A DNA stretch of 40,349 nt from an uncultured Clostridia bacterium (GTDB taxonomy: Bacteria > Bacillota > Clostridia > Oscillospirales > Acutalibacteraceae), in contig CALWPT010000028.1 in NCBI GenBank assembly GCA_944383495.1, positions 1 to 40,349 on the forward strand. The letters run 5' to 3'. Positions 33,682 through 40,349 of this stretch are shown here, one piece after another (position 1 is the first letter of the stretch; every line of letters starts with the position of its first letter). The notes beneath the pieces are model-generated. The model was not told the origin of the DNA. It was given only the letters and a program-made list of their open reading frames with translations, and ran no database searches. Position numbers and translations under genes: made by a program.

Positions 33682-34446
33682 ATGAAAAAAGCGCTGGCTT
33701 TGCTGTTGTCTGCGGCGCTGTTGTGCGTGCTGCTGGCGGGTTGCAACAGCAATAATGAAACCATAGAGGTTTATCTAAACGCGAACTTCCCGCCCTTTGA
33801 GTATATGGAGGGCAATGAGATCAAGGGCGTCGATGTGGACATCGCGAGAGAAATCGCCAAGGATCTGGGAAAGGAAGTTACCTTTAAAAACGCGGATTTT
33901 GACGGGCTTTGCACATCGATCGCATCCGGTAAAGGGGACATGGCGATTTCCGGCATTACCATTACAGCCGACCGGATGGAAGAAGTGGATTTTTCCAAGC
34001 CTTACATTAAATCCGTGCAATACCTGATTCTTCCCGATGCTTCCACCATTGCCAAAATGGAGGATTTAGCGGGCAAACGGGTGGGCGCCCCGGTGGGATA
34101 CACCGGTCAGCTGCGCATTTCCGACGAGATGGAAAAGGGCGTGTTGAAGGACACGGACACCAACCTGAAAACCTATAAAAGCGCCATTGAAGCAAGCCAG
34201 GATATTTTGAACGGCAAGCTGGACGCGGTCGTGATGGATGAGCTGGTCGCCCAGAGCATCGCCGAGGATACCGACGGTCTGAAGGCCATTAAGCTGGTGT
34301 ATGCGGACGGCAGCGCCGTGGAAGAGGAATACGGCGTGGCGGTCAAAAAGGGCCAGGAGGATCTGTTGGAGAAAATTAACGCAACTATTGATCGTTTGGT
34401 TTCGGAAGGAAAAATCGACGAGTTTGTGATCAACCACAGCAAATAA
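33682..34446 (+). CDS. Polar amino-acid ABC transporter, substrate-binding lipoprotein
   Basis: 254 residues. A lipoprotein signal ends LLAGC, with C21 as the lipidated residue. The mature part is a family 3 solute-binding protein: FPPFEYMEGNEIKGVDVDIAREIAKDLGKEV, ISGITITADRMEEVDFSKPY and KSAIEASQDILNGKLDAVVMDE. It captures a polar amino acid outside the membrane for the permease and ATPase encoded downstream; which amino acid cannot be told. GAGGAGG precedes the ATG. It is separated from the permease gene by 178 bases with a stable hairpin. Confidence 0.95.
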   Translation: MKKALALLLSAALLCVLLAGCNSNNETIEVYLNANFPPFEYMEGNEIKGVDVDIAREIAKDLGKEVTFKNADFDGLCTSIASGKGDMAISGITITADRMEEVDFSKPYIKSVQYLILPDASTIAKMEDLAGKRVGAPVGYTGQLRISDEMEKGVLKDTDTNLKTYKSAIEASQDILNGKLDAVVMDELVAQSIAEDTDGLKAIKLVYADGSAVEEEYGVAVKKGQEDLLEKINATIDRLVSEGKIDEFVINHSK

Positions 34447-34572
34447 AAATGGTTTTGACCGCGAACGGGCGATCTGCCGGAGCGGGCAAAGCCGGTGGAG
34501 AAAGGCGCTTTTGTTTATTTTCCGGTATGCTTTTCAGAACAGCGGCGCCGAGGGGAAATAGATCATTCAGGA

Positions 34573-34602
34573 TCCCGGCAGGCAGACGTTTGCCTGCCGG
34601 GA
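34573..34602 (+). terminator. Intercistronic hairpin between binding protein and permease
   Basis: A perfect 12-bp stem (34573-34584 with 34591-34602) with a six-base loop, followed by AATTTTCAT. The weak T tract suggests partial termination or protection of the upstream message rather than a full stop. Confidence 0.6.
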
Positions 34603-34624
34603 ATTTTCATAAGGAGGTCATGCC

Positions 34625-35368
34625 ATGCTGACGGCCGCGTTGTCCTTCCAGCCGGTTGCTGACTGGTTTGCCGGCATGTGGGACACCATAGCCGATGGGT
34701 TTACCAGAACCTTCATCCGGCATGAGAACTACAAGCTGTTTATCGAGGGCTTCGGCAATACGCTGTTCATCGCCGTTGCAGCCTGTTTATTGGGCTGCGT
34801 GATCGGCGTTTTGGTAGCGGTTGCCAAGGTGTATAACGCTCAAACCGGGCGGCTCCGGCCGCTGAATGCGCTGCTGAACGTATATTTGGCGGTGTTCCGG
34901 GGAACGCCGATCCTGGTTCAGCTGCTGATCCTTTATTATATCGTTTTCAAAAGCGTGGATAACGCTTTGTTAGTGGCGATCATCGGCTTTGGCATCAACT
35001 CCGGGGCTTACGTGGCGGAGGTTGTCCGGGCGGGGATCATGGCCATTGACCCGGGCCAAACGGAGGCCGGACGGTCTTTGGGCCTGAGCGCCGGCGTTAC
35101 CATGCGGAAGATCATTCTGCCCCAGGCGTTTAAAAACATTTTGCCGGCTTTGGGCAACGAGTTTATCGCCCTTTTGAAGGAAACATCCGTGGCCGGGTTT
35201 ATCACGGTGGTAGACCTCACCCGGGCGGGAGACCTGATCCGGGCGCAGACCATGGATCCTTATTTCTCCCTGTTCTTTGTGGCGGGCGTGTACTTGGTGC
35301 TGGTACTGGGGTTGACCTGGATTTTGGGACGTGTGGAAAGGAGGCTGCGCCGCAGTGATCGCCGTTAA
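34625..35368 (+). CDS. Polar amino-acid ABC transporter, permease
   Basis: 247 residues of the HisM/GlnP type with about five membrane spans. The EAA loop that contacts the ATPase reads [21 protein letters not shown]; '[15 protein letters not shown]' and '[12 protein letters not shown]' are family marks. The N-terminus (1-40) is longer than in many members and amphipathic. AAGGAGG lies upstream of the ATG. A single permease gene suggests a homodimer in the complex. The end overlaps the ATPase gene by 14 bases. Confidence 0.95.
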   Translation: MLTAALSFQPVADWFAGMWDTIADGFTRTFIRHENYKLFIEGFGNTLFIAVAACLLGCVIGVLVAVAKVYNAQTGRLRPLNALLNVYLAVFRGTPILVQLLILYYIVFKSVDNALLVAIIGFGINSGAYVAEVVRAGIMAIDPGQTEAGRSLGLSAGVTMRKIILPQAFKNILPALGNEFIALLKETSVAGFITVVDLTRAGDLIRAQTMDPYFSLFFVAGVYLVLVLGLTWILGRVERRLRRSDRR

Positions 35369-36077
35369 GAACCTAACCAAAAGCTTTGGAGACAATCAGG
35401 TGCTCCGCGGAATCGACTATACGGTGGAAAAAGGCGAAAAGATCGTCATTGTCGGTCCGTCCGGATCGGGCAAAAGCACCTTTCTGCGCTGCTTAAACCT
35501 CCTGGAACAGCCGACGGGGGGAGAAGTCTGGTTTGAGGGGACCCAGATCAATGTTCGGAAGGTGGATATCGACAAGGTGCGGTGGAAAATGGGCATGGTG
35601 TTCCAGCATTTCAACCTGTTTCCCCATTTGACGGTATTGCAGAACATCACCATAGCGCCGGTGCAGACAGGAAAGCTGACCAAGGAAAAAGCGAAAGAAA
35701 AGGCCATGGACCTGCTGGCCCGGGTGGGATTGCAGGACCGGGCAGACACATATCCCGCCATGCTTTCCGGCGGGCAGAAGCAGCGGATCGCCATTGTCCG
35801 GGCGCTTGCCATGGAGCCCGACGTGATGCTGTTCGACGAACCCACCTCCGCTCTGGACCCTGAAATGGTGGGAGAGGTGCTGGAGGTGATCAGGGAGCTG
35901 GCCGACCAGGGCATGACCATGGTGATCGTCACCCACGAAATGGGCTTTGCGCGGGAAGTCGCCACCAAGGTTTTGTTCATGGACGAGGGGAAAATTTTGG
36001 AGGAGGCGCCCCCCGCCGAATTTTTTGCCAACCCGAAAAACCCGCGGTTACAGGATTTTTTATCCAAGGTGCTGTAA
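35355..36077 (+). CDS. Polar amino-acid ABC transporter, ATP-binding protein
   Basis: 240 residues from GTG at 35355; AGGAGG lies ten bases upstream, inside the permease gene. Walker [10 protein letters not shown] (34-42), the signature [15 protein letters not shown], and Walker [15 protein letters not shown] are intact, and the H-loop His follows in VTHEMGFA. The frame is open to 35331, but the GTG at 35355 fits the family start ([11 protein letters not shown]). It energises import of the amino acid bound by the lipoprotein. A terminator follows. Confidence 0.96.
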   Translation: MIAVKNLTKSFGDNQVLRGIDYTVEKGEKIVIVGPSGSGKSTFLRCLNLLEQPTGGEVWFEGTQINVRKVDIDKVRWKMGMVFQHFNLFPHLTVLQNITIAPVQTGKLTKEKAKEKAMDLLARVGLQDRADTYPAMLSGGQKQRIAIVRALAMEPDVMLFDEPTSALDPEMVGEVLEVIRELADQGMTMVIVTHEMGFAREVATKVLFMDEGKILEEAPPAEFFANPKNPRLQDFLSKVL

Positions 36078-36160
36078 ACGGGAGCCCTTGCCGCAGGCTG
36101 CTTCCGGCGGCCGTTGTCCCGGCGCGCCGAGCAGAAAAGGCAATGGATGCTTATGATAGG

Positions 36161-36197
36161 CAGAAGGGCGGCCCTGAGCGGCCGTCTTTCTGTTTTT
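36161..36197 (+). terminator. Terminator of the ABC transporter operon
   Basis: A 13-bp stem with two G-U pairs (36161-36173 with 36180-36192), six-base loop and TTTTT. Confidence 0.85.
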
Positions 36198-36219
36198 AAG
36201 GGGGATTCGCTTTGCCCAC

Positions 36220-36248
36220 TTGCGCTGGGTGGCAAAATCGTTTATAAT
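36220..36248 (+). promoter_or_regulatory. Promoter of the 36273 operon
   Basis: TTGCGC (36220-36225), 17-base spacer, perfect TATAAT (36243-36248). The leader is about 17 bases and carries GGGAG. Confidence 0.75.
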
Positions 36249-36272
36249 AAGGCTTTGTAAGGGAGTGAAGCT

Positions 36273-37163
36273 ATGGAAAACACCGCAGCGCAGGAACGAT
36301 ATAACCGAAATATAGCACGCTTGGAAGAGTACCTTTGGGGGGAGGAGCTGCGCCGGCGGGAGCTGTCCCGGGAATCCTGGGGCCACGTGGGAGGCAAGGC
36401 CTGGGGCATCTGCCGGGTCGGGTCTTACATTGTGCTGGCGCTGGGACTGGTCATCACGATTATGTACGCGTTGATGTGTCTGCGGCATATGGATTATTAT
36501 ACGCTAAGCAACGTAACGGCGCCCATGTGGGAAACGGGATTTACCTGTTTTTTCTTTTTTTTCCTGATCTGCATTGTGACCTATGGACTTGCGGTTTTCC
36601 TGCGCAAAAAGACGGGGGCGTTTAAAGTCCTGTTCTGGGCGGGGCTAGGGGTTATGGCAGCCCTTTTGATTTGGCTTTGTGCAGGCGTGTTTTCCATTTT
36701 TGAATTTTTACAGGACGCGGGCATGGGGTTCTACGCGGTATTATCCGTCCTGATCGCCGCGTGCGGCATGGCGATGTACGAAAGCGGCGTTCTGCTGGCC
36801 TTTCGAAGGCTGAAGGCCGCCTTTTGGTGCGCGTCCCTGTCGGGAGCGGCGGTAACGATCGGGCTGATTCTTCAAATGGCCCGCGGCGCTTCTTTCGAAG
36901 GACAGAATACCGACGCGTTCGCCATTGTCGCGGTGTGCTGCTATTTGCTGCTGGCGGCGGGAACGTTTATTTTGTGGCGGATCGAGCGGGGCGACCGGAA
37001 GGACCGGGAGGAAATGCTGTCTTACACCCTGCAAAGACTGGTTCGGGAGAGCGGAAAGGAAGGCCTTTTGTCCCAAGAGGAATACAGCGGCCTGATCGAA
37101 TCGTTCTTTGCGGATTTAAAGGAACAGGATGAAGCCCGAAGGAAAAGCCGGAAGCGGCGGTAA
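36273..37163 (+). CDS. Polytopic membrane protein, function unknown
   Basis: 296 residues. A charged, probably helical N-terminus (1-45, with LEEYLWGEELRRRELSRE) precedes about six membrane spans between residues 48 and 240, and a long charged cytoplasmic C-terminus (about 242-296) ends in a run of Arg and Lys. I do not recognise a family and see no transport or catalytic motif. GGGAG is seven bases before the ATG. It opens an operon with the ECF S component after 37 bases. Confidence 0.8.
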   Translation: MENTAAQERYNRNIARLEEYLWGEELRRRELSRESWGHVGGKAWGICRVGSYIVLALGLVITIMYALMCLRHMDYYTLSNVTAPMWETGFTCFFFFFLICIVTYGLAVFLRKKTGAFKVLFWAGLGVMAALLIWLCAGVFSIFEFLQDAGMGFYAVLSVLIAACGMAMYESGVLLAFRRLKAAFWCASLSGAAVTIGLILQMARGASFEGQNTDAFAIVAVCCYLLLAAGTFILWRIERGDRKDREEMLSYTLQRLVRESGKEGLLSQEEYSGLIESFFADLKEQDEARRKSRKRR

Positions 37164-37200
37164 GCAGCAAAATCAGATTCATTCGAGAGAGGGAACTTTC

Positions 37201-37950
37201 ATGAAGGGCAAGCATGCATTGACGCTGGTGGACGTTATTATGATCGCGCTGTTTGCGGCGCTGTGTTACTTGATGCTGATGGTTTTGTTCATTCCGGTGG
37301 GCCCCATGTTTTTCCATGTGGGCAATTTAATTGTGGTCACAGCGGCGCTTCTGATCGGGGGCTTTAAGGGCGGGCTTGCGGGCGCCGTAGGCATGGGGCT
37401 GTTCGACCTTTTGAACGGGCACGCTGATTCCGCGCCTAAGACCCTGGTGCTGAAACTGCTGATTGGGCTGACGGTGGGCGCAGTGTTCAGTTTATACCAA
37501 AAATATGAAAAGGGCTTTCCACGCAAGACCCTGGCGGCGATTGCGGCGGTATTTTTGATCCTGTGCGGGGGCCTTCTCCTCTTCAGCCTGGCGTGGTATG
37601 GGCGTCTGACTTTTACCTGCGGGGTGCTGGCGGCCGTTTGCGGCGTTTTGTTTCTTCTGTTTCTGGTGTTCGCTCTTTTGGGAAAGCGGCTGCCTGCCCG
37701 GGCGGCTTGGGCGTATATTGCCGCGTGCGCGGGCATGGCGGTCAACCTTCTGGGGGAAACCTTGTATAAGTTTGTTTACTATTTGATGCTGGGCAATTCC
37801 GTCCCCGCGGCGGGAACGCTGGCGGTGCTGGAACAGTCCTCCACTTTGATCAACGCTTTGGTGGCGGTGATCGGCGGGGTCGCTTTATATTTGGCTGTTT
37901 ACAGGCCGTATGCGGCTTTGCGGCGGTCGTTTGGCCGCGAATCTGTTTGA
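37201..37950 (+). CDS. ECF transporter S component, substrate unknown
   Basis: 249 residues, hydrophobic, with about six membrane spans. The N-terminal part has S-component features: ALTLVDVIMIALFAALCYLM, 'FFHVGNLIVVTAALLIGGFKGGLAGAVGMGLFDLLNG' and 'APKTLVLKLLIGLTVGA'. It is longer than usual (about 180-200), with an extra loop and spans after about residue 105. S components bind a vitamin or similar micronutrient and share an ECF energy module encoded elsewhere; no EcfA or EcfT gene is here. The frame opens earlier, but the ATG at 37201 has GAGGG eight bases upstream. Confidence 0.85.
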   Translation: MKGKHALTLVDVIMIALFAALCYLMLMVLFIPVGPMFFHVGNLIVVTAALLIGGFKGGLAGAVGMGLFDLLNGHADSAPKTLVLKLLIGLTVGAVFSLYQKYEKGFPRKTLAAIAAVFLILCGGLLLFSLAWYGRLTFTCGVLAAVCGVLFLLFLVFALLGKRLPARAAWAYIAACAGMAVNLLGETLYKFVYYLMLGNSVPAAGTLAVLEQSSTLINALVAVIGGVALYLAVYRPYAALRRSFGRESV

Positions 37951-37965
37951 GAGGAAGGCTTTGAA

Positions 37966-38877
37966 ATGAAACCGACGCTTGTGATCATGGCCGCCGGGCT
38001 GGGCAGCCGCTACGGCGGCGCAAAGCAGATTGACGCACTAGGCCCCGCCGGGGAATCCATTATGGAATATTCGCTGTTCGACGCGGCCCGCGCCGGGTTT
38101 GGGCGGGCGGTTTTCGTAGTGCGGGAGGAAATGCGTCCGCTGGTGGAGCAGACCGCGGGAAACCGCGCTTGTAAGCATATGGAGGTTTTTTACGCGGCGC
38201 AGGATCTGGAAAAGCGGCTGCCAGTGGGCGCCAGGGTTCCCGCTGGCCGAACCAAGCCCTGGGGAACGGCGCATGCGGCGCTTTGCGCCGCGCCGTATGT
38301 GGACGGCCCCTTCTGCGTCGTCAATGCCGATGATTATTACGGACCCCGTACTTTTACCGCCATGGCGGAGTTCCTTTGCCAACCGGCGGCCGGGGCCAAG
38401 ATGCGGATTGCCATGGCGGGGTTTGCGCTGAAAAACACCCTGACGGAAAACGGAACGGTTTCCCGCGGGGTTTGTCAAACCGACAAAGCCGGCAATCTGG
38501 AAAGCATTACCGAACGTACGGAGATTCAAGCCTTCCCCGACGGGGTGAAGTTCCGGGAGGGAAAGACGTGGATTCCCCTCCCGGAGGATACCGTTGTTTC
38601 CATGAACTGCTGGGGATTTCCAGCGGATTTCATGGCGGAGCTGGAATCCGGGTTCGGCGAATTCCTCAGCCGGTTGGACGATCCGATGAAATCGGAATAC
38701 TACCTTCCCGCGGCGGTAGACCGCCTGCTGCGGGCGGACAGAGCCTTTGTCCGGGTGCTGCCCACTCCGGAAAAATGGTTTGGCGTCACCTACAAAGAAG
38801 ATCGGGCTCCGGTGCAGGCCGCGCTGGCAGCCCTGGCGGAGGAGACAGGGGGCTCCCCCCGGCTGCACTGGGCGTGA
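37966..38877 (+). CDS. Nucleotidyltransferase family protein (sugar-1-phosphate type)
   Basis: 303 residues. The N-terminus LVIMAAGLGSRYGGAKQ is the nucleotide-binding loop of sugar-phosphate nucleotidyltransferases, and VVNADDYYGP carries the metal-binding Asp. The middle contains KPWGTAHAALCAAPYV, also typical. The expected reaction joins NTP and a sugar 1-phosphate to an NDP-sugar, but the substrate cannot be told. GAGG precedes the ATG. It lies 15 bases after the ECF S component and 63 bases before the surface protein, within one operon. Confidence 0.9.
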   Translation: MKPTLVIMAAGLGSRYGGAKQIDALGPAGESIMEYSLFDAARAGFGRAVFVVREEMRPLVEQTAGNRACKHMEVFYAAQDLEKRLPVGARVPAGRTKPWGTAHAALCAAPYVDGPFCVVNADDYYGPRTFTAMAEFLCQPAAGAKMRIAMAGFALKNTLTENGTVSRGVCQTDKAGNLESITERTEIQAFPDGVKFREGKTWIPLPEDTVVSMNCWGFPADFMAELESGFGEFLSRLDDPMKSEYYLPAAVDRLLRADRAFVRVLPTPEKWFGVTYKEDRAPVQAALAALAEETGGSPRLHWA

Positions 38878-38940
38878 CCCTGGCGGCTGGCGGCGCCCAT
38901 GCGGAATAAGATTGAAACCATGGAAAAAGGAGCCAGAGCT

Positions 38941-40050
38941 ATGAAAAAGACCGGTTTTGCCCTGCTAGGCCTTTTGTTTTTGCTTGGCGCGTTTTGCTGC
39001 GCGGGCGGCTTGTCCGCTTCCGCTGCGGAAAAGGGGCTGACCGTCATCACCAATTATAACGGCAGCAAGGGAACCCTATATGTTGCGTTCGACGGGTATA
39101 CCAGCATCACCAATCCCAAAAAGGGCGACAAGCGGCTGGACACGGAAAAGCAGGGTATGCTGTCAATTTATAAGGACGCTCAAGAGGTTTTGAGCACACA
39201 GCTGATCCATACCAACAAGGCCCAGCTATCCCTAATGGATCCTGGTATTTTTGAAGTGCGGGTTAGCTTTCCTGTGGAAGCATACGACGGGAGCAACTGG
39301 GTGGATCAGCCCCAGCAGGAATATCTATCCAAAAGTTTTTTCAACGTGGGGAATATGACGCTGAGCGCCGGCTTGAGCCTGTCCACGCTTAAGGTTCCCG
39401 ACGCGGTGGCCAAGGCCGGCGATTCGTTTGTGTTCACTGTTTCCGGCATGAACCAGGGCGGCAGCCCCACCAAGGGTAACGAACGTTTTATCCCCGTGAA
39501 ATGGGAACTGATCACCTCCGGGGGCGAGGTGGAGCAAAAGGGGAATTTCAGCGGCAGCGCCGCTTCCTTTGAGCAGTCCGTCACCCCTAAGGCCGGCGGG
39601 TTCTACAATGTAAAAGTATACTTCAACTGGCAGCGGGGCGACGGTGACCGGTGGGTCAATAAACAGGAGAATGTGAGCAAAACCTCCACTTCAATCGCGG
39701 CGCCGGGAAGCGTGCAGGCGCAGCAGGCTGGCACGGCCGCCGAGGGTTCATCCACGTCCACGGGCGCGGCAGAAACCACTGTTGCAACGACCGCGCCCGC
39801 CACCGACAGCGAAACGGTAACGACGGCTACACAGCCGGAAACGCCCCAGGCAGACACTACGGCAGGCCAACCCGATGGAGGTTCCGGCGGCACTCTGCCG
39901 GTGATTTTGGGCGTGGCTGCCGGGGTAATTATAATAGCCGCAATCGTGGCTGCGGCGGTGGTGTACTATAAAAAGAAGAACGCCGCAGAGCTGCCCGGCC
40001 CGGATGCGGGAGACAGCGGCAGCGATGAGCAAAAGCAGGATTCAGAATAG
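38941..40050 (+). CDS. Membrane-anchored surface protein with Ig-like domains and Thr-rich stalk
   Basis: 369 residues. A signal peptide (about 1-28, cut near ASA/AEKG) is followed by two beta-rich domains (about 30-140 and 145-260) that look Ig-like, with 'EVRVSFPVEAYDGSNWVDQ' and 'NVKVYFNWQRGDGDRWVNK' as similar strand ends, which suggests a duplication. A Thr/Ala/Glu-rich stalk (about 262-320) leads to one membrane span (about 323-345), the basic YYKKKN and a short acidic tail. No sortase signal is seen. The frame opens earlier, but the ATG at 38941 has AGGAG nine bases upstream. Function unknown; it closes the operon. Confidence 0.8.
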   Translation: MKKTGFALLGLLFLLGAFCCAGGLSASAAEKGLTVITNYNGSKGTLYVAFDGYTSITNPKKGDKRLDTEKQGMLSIYKDAQEVLSTQLIHTNKAQLSLMDPGIFEVRVSFPVEAYDGSNWVDQPQQEYLSKSFFNVGNMTLSAGLSLSTLKVPDAVAKAGDSFVFTVSGMNQGGSPTKGNERFIPVKWELITSGGEVEQKGNFSGSAASFEQSVTPKAGGFYNVKVYFNWQRGDGDRWVNKQENVSKTSTSIAAPGSVQAQQAGTAAEGSSTSTGAAETTVATTAPATDSETVTTATQPETPQADTTAGQPDGGSGGTLPVILGVAAGVIIIAAIVAAAVVYYKKKNAAELPGPDAGDSGSDEQKQDSE

Positions 40051-40078
40051 CGAAGCGGTATTTTAAGTAATGATGGAA

Positions 40079-40125
40079 AGCCCTCCTGCCCTTTTGTGAA
40101 AGGGGAGGAGGGCTCTATTTTTTGT
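40079..40125 (+). terminator. Terminator of the 36273 operon
   Basis: A stem formed by AGCCCTCCT (40079-40087) and AGGAGGGCT (40106-40114), extended inwards after one mismatch, and followed by a T-rich tract. Confidence 0.85.
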
Positions 40126-40170
40126 TTTCCTTGCAGCAAACGGCCACGGAGAGCCAACGAAAGTTTTCGT

Positions 40171-40342
40171 CCGCCTTTTTCAAAAGGCGGCGGATTCCAA
40201 AGGCAGAGCCTTTGGGCGCGTCCCGCAGAGGGCGAAACACCTTCTCGTTCACAAAGCGCAGGAGAGGCGCCAAACGTCCCGGTGGGACGTTTGGCGGGGG
40301 AGAACCCTCGCCGGGGGTTCTCCCATGCGGCTATTGCCGCAT
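40171..40342. repeat. Array of five consecutive hairpins
   Basis: Five inverted repeats follow one another: CCGCCTTTT/AAAAGGCGG (40171-40190), CCAAAGGC/GCCTTTGG (40197-40215), a 13-bp stem (40268-40280 with 40284-40296), a 10-bp stem (40298-40307 with 40315-40324) and ATGCGGC/GCCGCAT (40325-40342). No gene is seen here. The pattern resembles a dispersed palindromic intergenic repeat; it may continue past the window edge. Confidence 0.65.
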
Positions 40343-40349
40343 TTCTTCT

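Overview
The window looks like chromosomal DNA of a GC-rich member of the Clostridia (Bacillota), most likely an Oscillospiraceae/Ruminococcaceae-type gut or plant-fibre anaerobe. The reasons are: strong AGGAGG ribosome binding sites, consensus sigma-A promoters with 17-bp spacers, RNase Y, a dimeric-type glycyl-tRNA synthetase, a T-box leader, a DUF6062-type protein, a PASTA-domain protein, and dockerin and cohesin-like modules. This is inference from gene families; no rRNA gene is present. I see no tRNA gene, IS element, prophage or CRISPR array.

Layout. 1-1688: the 3' end of a large sortase-type surface protein. 2204-6648 (minus strand): a PASTA receptor whose kinase domain has lost its catalytic residues, then yebC, a ComEA-like protein and a CorC/HlyC protein. 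6865-9577: glycosyltransferase, CPBP protease and tadA. 9685-10176 (minus): a small flavodoxin. 10513-12314: a Gfo/Idh/MocA dehydrogenase and a DUF6062-type protein with duplicated Cys/His modules. 12315-12671: a convergent gap that may encode a minus-strand small RNA. 12672-15304 (minus): ribokinase and RNase Y. 15631-21186: two tandem paralogous membrane proteins, a SurA/PrsA-like membrane protein and a secreted beta-helix protein with a C-terminal dockerin. 21288-24535 (minus): lepA and glyQS. 24746-27033: folE, folP and a fused folB-folK. 27156-29078: a beta-propeller-like membrane protein and a membrane-anchored cohesin-like protein. 29186-31782: a T-box leader followed by an XRE-cupin regulator and an acyl-CoA synthetase. 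32243-33274: an ArsR-type regulator with a long unknown N-terminal domain, behind an AT-rich spacer. 33682-36077: a polar amino-acid ABC transporter. 36273-40050: a membrane protein, an ECF S component, a sugar-nucleotidyltransferase-like protein and a surface protein. 40171-40342: a run of five hairpins that reaches the right edge.

How the parts may work together. Four or more genes encode proteins displayed on the cell surface. The dockerin protein and the membrane-anchored cohesin-like protein could form a minimal enzyme-docking arrangement; the two tandem paralogues and the SurA-like protein sit in the same apparent operon as the dockerin protein and could help its export or folding. The T-box reads best as a leucine sensor (specifier CUU), which would tie the downstream acyl-CoA synthetase to branched-chain acid and leucine metabolism.

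The most notable candidates are the 15631-21186 operon with its possible cohesin partner, the T-box-controlled synthetase, the PASTA pseudokinase with a palindrome upstream of its promoter, and the candidate small RNA at 12404-12513.
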